IMG/VR virus record: IMGVR_UViG_3300007513_000031
Span: 1 to 64,000 of that record
DNA: 64,000 nt
Source: a virus
Direction: 5' to 3' (one strand)
Below, in pieces: positions 40,680 to 49,363 of the stretch; within the stretch, counting starts at the first letter, position 1, and every line of letters begins with the position of its first letter. The translations under genes and the position numbers were made by a program. The notes under the pieces are model-generated. The model was not told where the DNA came from and did not search any database. It saw only the letters and a program-made list of their open reading frames with translations.

Positions 40680-42248
40680 ATGAAAGTACTTTGTTTTGGC
40701 GATAATACATCAAAAGAAGCATGGGCACATAAATTATCAAAAAATTTTGCAGAAAAAAATAAACTAACTTTTCGTGGTATGTTTAATAATAATACTAAAG
40801 AAATTTTAGACGGTTGCTATCATACAAGCACTCATGAATTATCTACTAAAAAAATAATAGAATCAAAAAAGAACTTTAATCAATTTATAATTTTAGATCA
40901 ACCACAAGAAAGATATTCGCACCATAGTTTATTTCAAAGAATGTTTCAACTAATACAGTTTTTTCGAGAAAAAAATATTGAATTTACAATGTTAAATCCA
41001 AAAAATTTTGAAATAATCGAATATTGGACAAATTTGTTGACTACTAATAGAAGTTTTTGTTTAAGACCGTGGATCACATATGCAAGTTTTAATGGATACC
41101 GTAGATCTTGTGAAAGGGGTGAATCTGCTTTAAAGCCATTAATCAAAAGCACAGACAAAATAGATTGGCAGAATAATGAAGCCTTTAATAATTTAAGAAG
41201 TAGAATGTTAAAAGGATTACCAAACGAAGAGAACTGTGGGTGGTGCATTATGCACGAAAAATTCGGGTCTCACCTAACTACAAGATGGCACGATACTTTA
41301 CAATGGGCGACAAAATTAAAATTAAAAAATATAAATGATTTAAAAAAATTTACAAGTCCGGTTTATTATGAGATTAGACCTGGAAACAAATGCAACATAA
41401 TGTGCAGATCATGTACTCCCGGATTTAGTTCATTAATCGAAGAAGAATATAAAAATATAGATCATCCATATTTTAAAAAATATTATGAAAAACAAAAACG
41501 TGGTTATGATTCTTTTGACGTTGTGGATTTAGATACAGCAAAAACAATATATGTTACTGGAGGTGAGCCAACAATAAATGCTGAATTTTATGCCTTTTTA
41601 AGAAAATGTATTAAAGAAAATAAAACAAATTTTAATTTAAGAATAAATTCAAACTTTATGAAAATAAGCAATCCTATAAGAGAATTATTCAAACATTTTA
41701 ATGATATTGGATTTACAGTAAGTATTGATGGTACACCAAAAGTGACTGAATATATTAGATGGAAAACGGTTCAAGAACAAGTAGAAAAAAATATTTACTT
41801 ACTAAAAAATGATGGACATGAAATGGCCTGCATTAGTGTCGTAAGCATATACAATATTACCACTATAGGTGAGACTCTTGAATATTTAGAAACAAAGTTT
41901 CCATTTTTTACAGTGCAATTAAATTATGGTGGACATCGTGGCGATATATTAAACTGTTTTAATCATCCAAACAAAGATATGGTAATTGCAAGTTTGGAAA
42001 AAGCACGTAAATCTAAAATTTATTATGACAACGAAAGAGATACAAAATCTTTACTAGATTCTTTATACAAGCACTATACTAGTGATTATAAAGTTGATTA
42101 CGACAAACTAAAGAAATTTTTTGAATATAACGATATATTAGACAAAAGTAGAGGTTCAAAATTAGGCGATTATATACCCGAATTAGAAGCCTGTAGAAAA
42201 CTTATAAATACACAATATGAACCCAAAAACGTCACAAGACCTTTTTAA
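40680..42248 (+). CDS. Radical SAM protein with twitch-type domain
   Basis: The 522-residue protein has an N-terminal region (residues 1-110) unlike known domains. Cys residues follow in RRSC and NCGWC. The radical SAM motif C-N-I-M-C-R-S-C is near residue 240, and the GGEP motif is in VTGGEPTINAEFYAF. TVSIDGT and NYGGHRGDILNCF lie further on. This is the twitch/SPASM-related architecture. The protein is long for a radical SAM enzyme, so the N-terminal part may bind substrate. The 3' end overlaps the next gene by 32 bp. The substrate is unknown; a peptide, protein or glycan are all possible. Confidence 0.85.
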   Translation: MKVLCFGDNTSKEAWAHKLSKNFAEKNKLTFRGMFNNNTKEILDGCYHTSTHELSTKKIIESKKNFNQFIILDQPQERYSHHSLFQRMFQLIQFFREKNIEFTMLNPKNFEIIEYWTNLLTTNRSFCLRPWITYASFNGYRRSCERGESALKPLIKSTDKIDWQNNEAFNNLRSRMLKGLPNEENCGWCIMHEKFGSHLTTRWHDTLQWATKLKLKNINDLKKFTSPVYYEIRPGNKCNIMCRSCTPGFSSLIEEEYKNIDHPYFKKYYEKQKRGYDSFDVVDLDTAKTIYVTGGEPTINAEFYAFLRKCIKENKTNFNLRINSNFMKISNPIRELFKHFNDIGFTVSIDGTPKVTEYIRWKTVQEQVEKNIYLLKNDGHEMACISVVSIYNITTIGETLEYLETKFPFFTVQLNYGGHRGDILNCFNHPNKDMVIASLEKARKSKIYYDNERDTKSLLDSLYKHYTSDYKVDYDKLKKFFEYNDILDKSRGSKLGDYIPELEACRKLINTQYEPKNVTRPF

Positions 42249-44580
42249 TAAAATTAGATCACAATTCTCAAACATACAAGTAGGAGATGAAAATGGTGTT
42301 CCTACAGCTGATCCAAGCAGTGCAGTATTTTTTGAATTTGAATTTAAAGAAGATGCTGACACATTTGGAGCCGTAAGTGTTAGTTTAGCTGACGGTGAGA
42401 ACATGAAAGTATTTTACAACCGTAATTTAATAGACAAAATAGACGAAGATAGCAAGGACGAATGGTATGCATTTTTAAAAGAACTAAAAGACTTTGCAGT
42501 AGAGCATCAATTAGCATTTGATGTAAGGGATATTACTAAATCAAACCTAACAAAACAGGATTATAAGAACCTAGCAGATACGAACACAACGGTAAATACT
42601 GATGAGATGTCAGAAGAACTAAACAGAATTACAAATTTAGCAGGCGTGAAAGAAGAACCAGTGGATCGAGGAGCACCAGCCGACAAAGGAAGACCAGCCG
42701 AGCCAGAAGCAGGATTAACTGGGGGCGTGGCACCAACAACTATTGCAAAACAGTTTCCTGGCGTAGATGACAAATCATCATTAGTACGAGCAGTTACAAA
42801 AATGAAATCAGGAGAATCTAATTACACTCGTGATGAAATAACTGCGGCCGCTGATGCTTTTAAAGAAATACTTGCTAAAGATCCAAAAGAAACTTCAAGA
42901 TTAATGACAATGCTTAAAGGGGTAGCACAAAAAGCAAATCCTTTTAATCATCCAGATGATTGGGTAGGACATGGAATGATGAAAAACAAAGCCGCAAATG
43001 CCAAGGGTAAAGGAAGAGGAACTCCCGATAGTAGAAGAGGAACTATATGGGGAACTGAATCAGCTAATGAACTAGACAAAATTACTAAACTAGCAGGTGT
43101 TTCAGAAGGCCTAACAGGCACAGCAAGAAGATCATACGAAGACTTAGAAAAAACAAGATTAATAGTTAGACACTCAGGCAAAGTAGATGAAGAAATTCCT
43201 GGCTCTAGATCAAGACATATTGAATCATTATACATTGAAAACGAAGATGGTGAAAGATTTAAGTATCCATTAACACACCTAGCAGGTGCAAGAGCTATGC
43301 AAAGACACGTTGCTAACGGTGGAAGACCACATGATGAATTTGGCGAACACATTGTTAAAACATCAGAAGATATTGCAAAATTAAATTCATTTTCAAGATA
43401 CGTTTCTCATAAAGATCAATTAAACGATAATGCAGGTGATATTATAGAAAAAACAAAATTACAATTAGAAAATTTAAGAGAATATATAAGAAATATATCA
43501 AAACAACCTCATTACGAAGCGGCATCTAAAGACTTTAAAACATCAGAAGAAATTGTTTTAGACGACGAAACTATTGCTAAATTAAGAGAAAAATTTACAC
43601 TTAAAAATTTAGACAACAGAGTAGAAGATGCACTTCCACTTATTAACAAAATTATGAGTGAGTTAGAAGCACCAAAAGAGGAACAACCAGTAACAGAATT
43701 AGACCCAGGTGAAGAACCAATTGATGCTCCAGTTGAGCCAGCAGTTGACCACGCAATGATTGTTAAACAGTTTTTAGCAAACCCAGACAGCAAAATATTG
43801 CTTAATAAAAATATGCCTGATGAGAAAAAATTTGATGTTCCAAAAGCGTCACCAGAAGATGCAAGAATTATGACAACACTTTCAGATATTGCGTCTAGAA
43901 TGCTAACAAAAACTCCTGATGAGGACAGAGTGGCAAACTTTGCTTCTAGAGTAGCAGATCAAATGAGCAAAACTGGAATGCCTTTTGATCCTGAAGATCC
44001 AGATGCTAATAAAAATAGAGATATTGCAAAAGCATTAGTAGCAAAATACGACAAAGCATCTCAAGAAATTGATCCAGGAGATTTTAATCCTAAAAAACAT
44101 CCTAAACTAGACAAAAGAGCAAGAGGCGAAACAGCAGAATTTGAAGATTGGGTTAACAATACAGTTAATCCTAAAGAAAGTATGCCAGATATGGAAGATG
44201 GCCGAGCACAAGTAGCTCAAGATATGTGGAATAAAAATAAAGATTTACAAGCACAATATAAAACTTGGCAAGACTTTTTGAATTCAGAAGACTTCGAAGA
44301 ATATGTAGGTCATATAATGAGCAAATATGATTGGGAAGCCGCTGAAGGAATAAAATTTGAAGATATTAAACCTTTTATTGAACAACATTTAAAAGAAGGC
44401 GGTGACAAAACTACTGCAATTAAAACTGCAATTGAAAATTTTAATGCAGATAAATTAAAAGAATCTAGAGGTAAAATAGTAGAATCAATTAAAGCCAAAG
44501 CAGACGGCCATGCACAAGACATCGCAGGCATTGAAGGCGAAGTTGAAAGAATATCTCAACTAGCAAATTACCAACAATAA
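42217..44580 (+). CDS. Large acidic conserved protein of unknown function
   Basis: The protein has 787 residues. N-terminal domain (1-115): FEFEFKEDADTFGAVSVSLADGENMKVFYN, a compact alpha/beta fold. Two LAG motifs lie in the linker regions (LNRITNLAGV, LDKITKLAGV). The central domain has GSRSRHIESLYIENEDGERFKYPLTHLAGARAMQRHVANGG, which I recall from unannotated marine T4-like phage proteins. The second half is acidic and helical. It is between a radical SAM gene and gp32. A virion-internal or DNA-associated role is guesswork. Confidence 0.6.
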   Translation: MNPKTSQDLFNKIRSQFSNIQVGDENGVPTADPSSAVFFEFEFKEDADTFGAVSVSLADGENMKVFYNRNLIDKIDEDSKDEWYAFLKELKDFAVEHQLAFDVRDITKSNLTKQDYKNLADTNTTVNTDEMSEELNRITNLAGVKEEPVDRGAPADKGRPAEPEAGLTGGVAPTTIAKQFPGVDDKSSLVRAVTKMKSGESNYTRDEITAAADAFKEILAKDPKETSRLMTMLKGVAQKANPFNHPDDWVGHGMMKNKAANAKGKGRGTPDSRRGTIWGTESANELDKITKLAGVSEGLTGTARRSYEDLEKTRLIVRHSGKVDEEIPGSRSRHIESLYIENEDGERFKYPLTHLAGARAMQRHVANGGRPHDEFGEHIVKTSEDIAKLNSFSRYVSHKDQLNDNAGDIIEKTKLQLENLREYIRNISKQPHYEAASKDFKTSEEIVLDDETIAKLREKFTLKNLDNRVEDALPLINKIMSELEAPKEEQPVTELDPGEEPIDAPVEPAVDHAMIVKQFLANPDSKILLNKNMPDEKKFDVPKASPEDARIMTTLSDIASRMLTKTPDEDRVANFASRVADQMSKTGMPFDPEDPDANKNRDIAKALVAKYDKASQEIDPGDFNPKKHPKLDKRARGETAEFEDWVNNTVNPKESMPDMEDGRAQVAQDMWNKNKDLQAQYKTWQDFLNSEDFEEYVGHIMSKYDWEAAEGIKFEDIKPFIEQHLKEGGDKTTAIKTAIENFNADKLKESRGKIVESIKAKADGHAQDIAGIEGEVERISQLANYQQ

Positions 44581-44610
44581 CACTTTTTCCAATAATAGTA
44601 GTAGACAATA

Positions 44611-44618
44611 GATAAATA
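44611..44618 (+). promoter_or_regulatory. Late promoter-like motif GATAAATA ahead of gp32
   Basis: Gives a leader of about 73 nt. A late-type motif at gp32 fits the expression of T4 gp32 through late infection. Confidence 0.5.
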
Positions 44619-44622
44619 TAGT

Positions 44623-44653
44623 TGTATATTATGTACTATATGTCTAATATACA
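44623..44653 (+). promoter_or_regulatory. Leader hairpin of gp32, possible autogenous operator
   Basis: tgtatatta (44623-44631) pairs with taatataca (44645-44653), a 9-bp AU-only stem with a 13-nt loop. An unstructured A/C-rich stretch follows to the Shine-Dalgarno aaggagg. T4 gp32 represses its own translation through a leader pseudoknot and a single-stranded tract; this arrangement is reminiscent, but no pseudoknot is evident. Confidence 0.4.
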
Positions 44654-44696
44654 TTTAGGCAAACAACAAACATAGGCACACAAGGAGGCTTACATT

Positions 44697-45680
44697 ATGG
44701 CTACATTGGCTGAAATAAGAGCGAAGTTAAAATCTCAAGAAGTGAATCGCTCCACTTCATCAACAGGCGGAGACAACGCCATCTATCCACACTGGAATAT
44801 AAACGAAGGCTCAGAAGCAGTCGTTAGATTCTTACCTGACAAAGATCAAGGTAATACTTTTTTCTGGACAGAGAGAAACATGATCAAACTACCTTTTGCA
44901 GGTATTAAAGGTCAAAGTGATTCTAGACCAATCCAGGTACAAGTACCATGTATGGAGATGTACGGAAAAACTTGTCCAGTTCTAACAGAAGTTAGACCAT
45001 GGTTTAAAGATAAAAGTATGGAAGACATGGGCAGAAAATATTGGAAAAAGAAAAGTTATATTTTCCAAGGTTTTGTTGTAACTAATCCGTTAAACGAAGA
45101 TACAGTACCAGAGAATCCAATTAGAAGATTTATTATTGGACCTCAAATTTTTAACATTATTAGATCGGCGTTACTTGATCCGGAAATGGAAGAGTTACCA
45201 ACTGATTATGTAAAAGGTGTTGACTTTAGAATTAATAAAACAACTAAAGGTGGATACGCTGACTACTCAACGTCAAAATGGTCAAGAAGAGAACGTGCTC
45301 TAGACGAAACAGAAAGAGCAAATATTGATAAATTTGGATTACATAATTTATCAGACTATAGACCAAAAGAACCATCAGATGCAGAAGTTAAAATAATTAA
45401 GGAATTATTTGAAAAATCTGTTGAAGGTGAATCTTATGATCTTGAGAAGTATGGGCAATACTTTAGACCTGCAGGCATAGGTGCTAGACAAGTGTCTGTA
45501 CCAACAGCAAGTAGACCTGCACCAGTTGAGAAGACTGCTGATCCGGTAAATGCTGAAGTAAAAGCTGAAGCACAACCAACACCAGCGGCTCAACCAACAC
45601 CAGCGGCTCAGCCTGCAGGTGATAGTGCCAAAAGAGCAGAGGATATTTTGAAATTAATTAGATCAAGACAAGCAAAATAA
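44697..45680 (+). CDS. 32: Single-stranded DNA-binding protein gp32
   Basis: The 327-residue protein has a basic N-terminal B-domain (MATLAEIRAKLKSQEVNRS) for cooperativity. An OB-fold core follows, containing AVVRFLPDKDQGNTFFWTERNMIKLPF and the zinc-region PCMEMYGKTCPVLTEVRPW. The C-terminus is Ala/Pro-rich (TPAAQPTPAAQP repeats) before a helical end. It coats ssDNA in replication, recombination and repair and interacts with UvsX. The length is near T4 gp32 (301). Strong Shine-Dalgarno. Confidence 0.93.
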   Translation: MATLAEIRAKLKSQEVNRSTSSTGGDNAIYPHWNINEGSEAVVRFLPDKDQGNTFFWTERNMIKLPFAGIKGQSDSRPIQVQVPCMEMYGKTCPVLTEVRPWFKDKSMEDMGRKYWKKKSYIFQGFVVTNPLNEDTVPENPIRRFIIGPQIFNIIRSALLDPEMEELPTDYVKGVDFRINKTTKGGYADYSTSKWSRRERALDETERANIDKFGLHNLSDYRPKEPSDAEVKIIKELFEKSVEGESYDLEKYGQYFRPAGIGARQVSVPTASRPAPVEKTADPVNAEVKAEAQPTPAAQPTPAAQPAGDSAKRAEDILKLIRSRQAK

Positions 45681-45692
45681 TCTGACATTTAC

Positions 45693-45724
45693 CAAGGCCT
45701 TAATTGTTGACAGTTAAGGCCTTG
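45693..45724 (+). terminator. Hairpin after gp32 (weak terminator) overlapping a promoter
   Basis: An 11-bp perfect stem, caaggccttaa with ttaaggccttg (45693-45703 with 45714-45724), has a 10-nt loop but no real T-run. The loop contains the -35 box TTGACA of the next promoter. Confidence 0.55.
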
Positions 45725-45735
45725 TGTATTATAAT
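45707..45735 (+). promoter_or_regulatory. Perfect sigma70 consensus promoter TTGACA-N17-TATAAT
   Basis: -35 TTGACA at 45707-45712 and -10 TATAAT at 45730-45735, with a 17-nt spacer. Both boxes match consensus fully. It would serve the small membrane protein and uvsX early in infection using unmodified host RNA polymerase. Confidence 0.85.
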
Positions 45736-45744
45736 AAGGATATT

Positions 45745-45843
45745 ATGAAAACAGAAATTAAAAAAATTATAGATTGGGTATTATACAAACAAGTACCTGC
45801 TTGGGTATTAATTGTATTAGTTATCCTTTGGATTTTGTTATAA
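45745..45843 (+). CDS. 32-residue single-TM microprotein upstream of uvsX
   Basis: The frame starts 9 nt after a consensus -10 box, with aagga immediately upstream of the ATG. It has a basic amphipathic start (MKTEIKKIIDW) and a hydrophobic helix at the C-terminus (VPAWVLIVLVILWILL). Its stop is 3 bp before the uvsX ATG, so the two are co-transcribed. A membrane-anchored or membrane-active peptide expressed early with UvsX; the function is unknown. Confidence 0.6.
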   Translation: MKTEIKKIIDWVLYKQVPAWVLIVLVILWILL

Positions 45844-45846
45844 AAA

Positions 45847-46902
45847 ATGACAAAACCATTTGACGTAACAAAATTTAGAAAAAATATAACAAAGTCTATA
45901 TCAGGACTTGGCATAGGATTCAACGATCCAACTGATTGGATTTCTACAGGAAACTATGCATTAAATTATTTAATAAGTGGTGACTTTAACAAAGGTGTTC
46001 CATTAGGCAAAGTAACAGTATTAGCAGGTGAATCGGGATCGGGTAAATCTTTTGTAGCATCTGGCAATTTGGTACGTAATGCACAAAAGCAAGGCATTTA
46101 TGTAATACTAATTGACACTGAAAATGCACTAGACCAATCGTGGTTAGAAGCACTTGGCGTAGATACTGACGAAAAGAAACTATTAAGATTAAGTTTATCC
46201 ATGGTAGACGATGTTGCAAGAACAGTTTCAGATTTCATGAAGGGTTACAAAGATGAACATGGCGAAGATAAAGAGAACGCACCTAAAGTACTAATTGTAA
46301 TTGATAGTTTAGGTATGTTACTAACACCAACTGACGTAGATCAATTTGAAAAAGGCGAAATGAAAGGTGACTTAGGTAGAAAACCTAAAGCCTTAACAGC
46401 ACTTGTAAGGAACTGTGTTAATATGTTTGGTAGTTGGAACGTAGGACTTATAGCAACTAATCACACATACGCATCACAAGATATGTTTGATCCTGATGAT
46501 AAAATATCGGGCGGACAAGGATTTATATATGCAAGTTCAATTGTGATTGCAATGAAAAAATTAAAACTTAAAGAAGACGAAAAAGGTAATAAAGTTACAG
46601 ACATAAGAGGAATTAGAGCGGCTTGTAAAGTAATGAAAACACGTTTTTCAAAACCATTTGAATCAGTACAAGTAAAAATTCCATACGAGACAGGAATGGA
46701 TCCTTATAGTGGATTAGTAGACTTATTTGAGAAAAAAGGTGTACTAACACAACAAGGAAATAGGTTAAAATACGTAGATAGTGCTAAGAAGGAGCATATT
46801 GAGTTCAGAAAAGCCTGGGTCGGAGATAAATTAATGATGTTGATGAAAGATTTTGATAAATTATCAACAACAACCGAACCTAAGGAAAACAATAATGTCT
46901 GA
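45847..46902 (+). CDS. uvsX: UvsX, RecA-like recombinase
   Basis: The 351-residue protein has Walker A GESGSGKS at residues 61-68 and the TENALDQSWLEALGVD segment after it. Walker B is VLIVIDSLGML, followed by LIATNHTYASQDMFDPDD and SGGQGFIYASSIVI. It forms filaments on ssDNA with gp32 and a mediator and drives strand exchange and recombination-dependent replication. Its end overlaps the next small gene. It is driven by the consensus promoter at 45707. Confidence 0.95.
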   Translation: MTKPFDVTKFRKNITKSISGLGIGFNDPTDWISTGNYALNYLISGDFNKGVPLGKVTVLAGESGSGKSFVASGNLVRNAQKQGIYVILIDTENALDQSWLEALGVDTDEKKLLRLSLSMVDDVARTVSDFMKGYKDEHGEDKENAPKVLIVIDSLGMLLTPTDVDQFEKGEMKGDLGRKPKALTALVRNCVNMFGSWNVGLIATNHTYASQDMFDPDDKISGGQGFIYASSIVIAMKKLKLKEDEKGNKVTDIRGIRAACKVMKTRFSKPFESVQVKIPYETGMDPYSGLVDLFEKKGVLTQQGNRLKYVDSAKKEHIEFRKAWVGDKLMMLMKDFDKLSTTTEPKENNNV

Positions 46903-47128
46903 CATGACCCATGAAAATATCGAACGCATATGGAACTCACTACTACATTATCTACCAGAAAGAACTAAATCAGACGCGGCAATTGACTTTGTAAAAAGTT
47001 TAGAAGATATAGGTGTTGATGAAGATGAAATTAAAGCATCTGCAGAATATGACCCTAAACTAGAACAAGCAATTAATTCTGTGTTTGAGGACCAAGAAGA
47101 AGATGATGATTATGATAGTGAGGAATAA
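46895..47128 (+). CDS. Small acidic protein co-transcribed with uvsX
   Basis: The 77-residue protein contains LLHYLPERTKSDAAIDFVKSLEDIGVDEDEIKA and ends in an acidic tail (EDQEEDDDYDSEE). Small proteins of this pattern next to uvsX are familiar, from memory, in marine T4-like phages. It overlaps the uvsX stop and shares a stop/start with the next gene, which implies coupled translation. The acidic tail suggests a DNA-mimicking or protein-binding role in recombination; this is inference. Confidence 0.65.
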   Translation: MSDMTHENIERIWNSLLHYLPERTKSDAAIDFVKSLEDIGVDEDEIKASAEYDPKLEQAINSVFEDQEEDDDYDSEE

Positions 47129-47586
47129 TGAATTGGTATAACGAAGTAAGTAGAAATTTAGATAAAATTCCCGATTGTATCAATTATTTTGATACAGAAT
47201 TATTACAAGCAAAAAAAGAAATTAAAATATTTGGTAGTCTTGAGAAAGCAAGTGCTTCTTTACCAGGTATTGTTGAGCAAAGATTTTCACAATTACAACA
47301 ACTAGAAGCAATATTAGAGTATCTTAATATAGAATTAAGACGTATAAGATCAAAAGCATTTATAAAATACTTTGAACATTACAATAGAGCATTGAATAGT
47401 AGAGAAGCAGAAAAATATGTTGACGGTGAAACAGAAGTAATTGATTATCAAAAACTTATAAATGACTTTGCTTTAGTAAGAAACCAATGGCTAGGCATTA
47501 CCAAAGGGCTCGACCAAAAACAGTGGCAAATAACAAACATTGTTAAACTACGAGTAGCAGGTATGGAAGATGCCACAATCAAATAG
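47128..47586 (+). CDS. Helical protein in the UvsY position (possible recombination mediator)
   Basis: The 152-residue, mostly helical protein has LEAILEYLNIELRRIRSKAFIKYFEHYNRALNSREAEKYVDGE in the centre and ITKGLDQKQWQITNIVKLRVAGMEDA at the end. The last block loosely recalls the W-x-I-K-N segment of UvsY-type mediators. Position directly after uvsX supports a recombination or repair partner. Sequence similarity to UvsY is too weak for a firm name. Coupled to its upstream and downstream genes by overlaps. Confidence 0.55.
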   Translation: MNWYNEVSRNLDKIPDCINYFDTELLQAKKEIKIFGSLEKASASLPGIVEQRFSQLQQLEAILEYLNIELRRIRSKAFIKYFEHYNRALNSREAEKYVDGETEVIDYQKLINDFALVRNQWLGITKGLDQKQWQITNIVKLRVAGMEDATIK

Positions 47587-48196
47587 AATAATCCTTACTG
47601 ACGTAGACGGCGTATTACTAGAATGGGAACACCATTTTACTAAATGGATGTTACAGCGAACACTCTTTGATAAAAAAGGAAATAGATATCACCCATATAG
47701 ATTGTTAGAAGACAAAAAAAACACTTACGAAATGGCAGAGCGTTTTGGTGTTACTATTCCAGAAATTAGAAAAGAGATTAGAGAATTTAACAGAAGTGCT
47801 TGGATGGGAACACAACGGCCTATGACAGATTCACAAACTTGGGTTAAACTACTACATGCAGAAGGTTGGACATTTATACCAATTACTTCACAAACATCTG
47901 ACAAGCCAGCACAAGAATTACGTAAAAGACGACTTGGAGAATTGTTTGGGGATCATGTTTTTTCAAACTACCACATATTAGGTACAGGAGCAGACAAAGA
48001 TTCAGCATTAGCAGAGTTTCACAACACCGGACTGTATTGGGTCGAGGACAAGCCTAAGAACGCTTTAGCCGGGCTCAATTACGGTTTAAAGGTGTTATTA
48101 TACGACCGTCCATATAACCGAGACTTCAACCACCCTGAGATTACCAGAGTAAATAACTGGAAAGACATACACCAAATTTTATCAGGAAGAAAATGA
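47570..48196 (+). CDS. HAD-superfamily phosphatase-like protein
   Basis: The 208-residue protein has motif I ILTDVDGVLLEW (residues 8-19, D-x-D-G-V), motif II in IPITSQTSD, and motif IV in GLYWVEDKPKNALAG. These suit a 5'(3')-nucleotidase or sugar-phosphatase of the HAD family. In T4-like phages such enzymes act on nucleotides or, near glycosyltransferases, on sugar phosphates. It overlaps the preceding gene by 17 bp and the next by 4 bp, linking the recombination operon to the glycan island. Confidence 0.75.
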   Translation: MPQSNRIILTDVDGVLLEWEHHFTKWMLQRTLFDKKGNRYHPYRLLEDKKNTYEMAERFGVTIPEIRKEIREFNRSAWMGTQRPMTDSQTWVKLLHAEGWTFIPITSQTSDKPAQELRKRRLGELFGDHVFSNYHILGTGADKDSALAEFHNTGLYWVEDKPKNALAGLNYGLKVLLYDRPYNRDFNHPEITRVNNWKDIHQILSGRK

Positions 48197-48912
48197 AAAT
48201 ATACATAGGTTGGGATTCAAGAGAAGACATAGCATTTCAGGTTGCTAGACACTCAATATTAAAAAGAACAAAAAGCGATGTTGAAGTTGTTCCAATTAAA
48301 CAATACGAATTAAGAACTGCAGGAATTTATAATCGTCCTATTGATAAAAAAGCATCAACAGAGTTTAGTCTTACACGTTTTGCTGTTCCTATATTAAATG
48401 ATTATAAAGGTTGGGCAATATTTGTTGACTGTGACTTTTTATGGTTAAGTGATGTAAAGGAAATATTTGATATGGCTGATGACAAATATGCTGTAATGTG
48501 CGTTCATCACGATTATAAACCAAAAGAAGAAGTTAAAATGGACGGCAAACAACAATTTGCTTATCCAAGAAAAAACTGGAGTTCAATGATGTTATGGAAT
48601 TGTGGACATCCGTCCAATAAAAAACTTACTAAAGAAGTTTTAAACAACGAAACTACACCGTTCTTACACAGATTCCGCTGGCTTAAAGATGAGGAAATTG
48701 GTGAAATACCTTATCAATACAACTACCTAGAAGGTTGGTATAAAACTAATGATGCTAAAGTGGTTCACTATACACGTGGTGGGCCGTGGTTTGAAAATGG
48801 TTACATACCAGAAGACATTGGACTTAAATCATGGAATGACGTTGACTACGGTAAAGAATGGAGACAAGAAGAACAAGAATATATTAAAACTAAATTCCTT
48901 GCGAGGAATTAG
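48193..48912 (+). CDS. Glycosyltransferase, GT8-like
   Basis: The 239-residue protein begins MKIYIGWDSREDIAFQVARHSIL, which is typical for GT8-like/galactosyltransferase relatives. The metal-binding D-x-D lies in WAIFVDCDFLWLSD (about residue 78), and STEFSLTRF precedes it. A C-terminal HYTRGGPWF block probably binds the donor. It transfers a sugar from an NDP donor, with unknown acceptor. ATG overlaps the stop of the HAD gene. First clear glycan enzyme of the island. Confidence 0.8.
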   Translation: MKIYIGWDSREDIAFQVARHSILKRTKSDVEVVPIKQYELRTAGIYNRPIDKKASTEFSLTRFAVPILNDYKGWAIFVDCDFLWLSDVKEIFDMADDKYAVMCVHHDYKPKEEVKMDGKQQFAYPRKNWSSMMLWNCGHPSNKKLTKEVLNNETTPFLHRFRWLKDEEIGEIPYQYNYLEGWYKTNDAKVVHYTRGGPWFENGYIPEDIGLKSWNDVDYGKEWRQEEQEYIKTKFLARN

Positions 48913-48921
48913 TTATGTTTA

Positions 48922-49353
48922 ATGAACTGGGAAAAATTAAGAAAACCTCATTATCACAAAGAACCGGTTGAATACATTTACGCAACTGGCATTTTTAATC
49001 TTAAAGAATACGATAAACTTTACGAAAACCAAAACAACCTTTCTCACCAAATTTGGCAAGACTTTGATACCAAATATAAAATTGGTTTTGAATTTTTTAA
49101 AGACTTACGTGAGTTTAATAAAAATAAAGAAGTAATTTGTTTATGGTTTTTTAAAGAAAGATCTGATAGGGAAGCCGGTAACGATATAGATCTAAAAGGA
49201 AAAATTATAAAATATCAACCTAATACATTTTTAATAACAAGATCTAAAAACATAAAAATAATTAAAAGGAAATCAGTTTTACCTAACAGACCGGTTTTAC
49301 AATTAGATTTAAGCATAAACAAATACAATAAAATTATAAAAATAGTAAGATAA
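48922..49353 (+). CDS. Uncharacterised protein (143 residues)
   Basis: A basic protein with aromatic residues (EYIYATGIFNLKEYDKLYENQ, VICLWFFKERSD) and a Lys/Ile-rich second half. No motif is recognised. It lies 9 bp after the GT8-like gene on the same strand, so it is probably in the same transcript. Possibly a partner of the glycan enzymes. Confidence 0.5.
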   Translation: MNWEKLRKPHYHKEPVEYIYATGIFNLKEYDKLYENQNNLSHQIWQDFDTKYKIGFEFFKDLREFNKNKEVICLWFFKERSDREAGNDIDLKGKIIKYQPNTFLITRSKNIKIIKRKSVLPNRPVLQLDLSINKYNKIIKIVR

Positions 49354-49363
49354 CTAATAGTAT

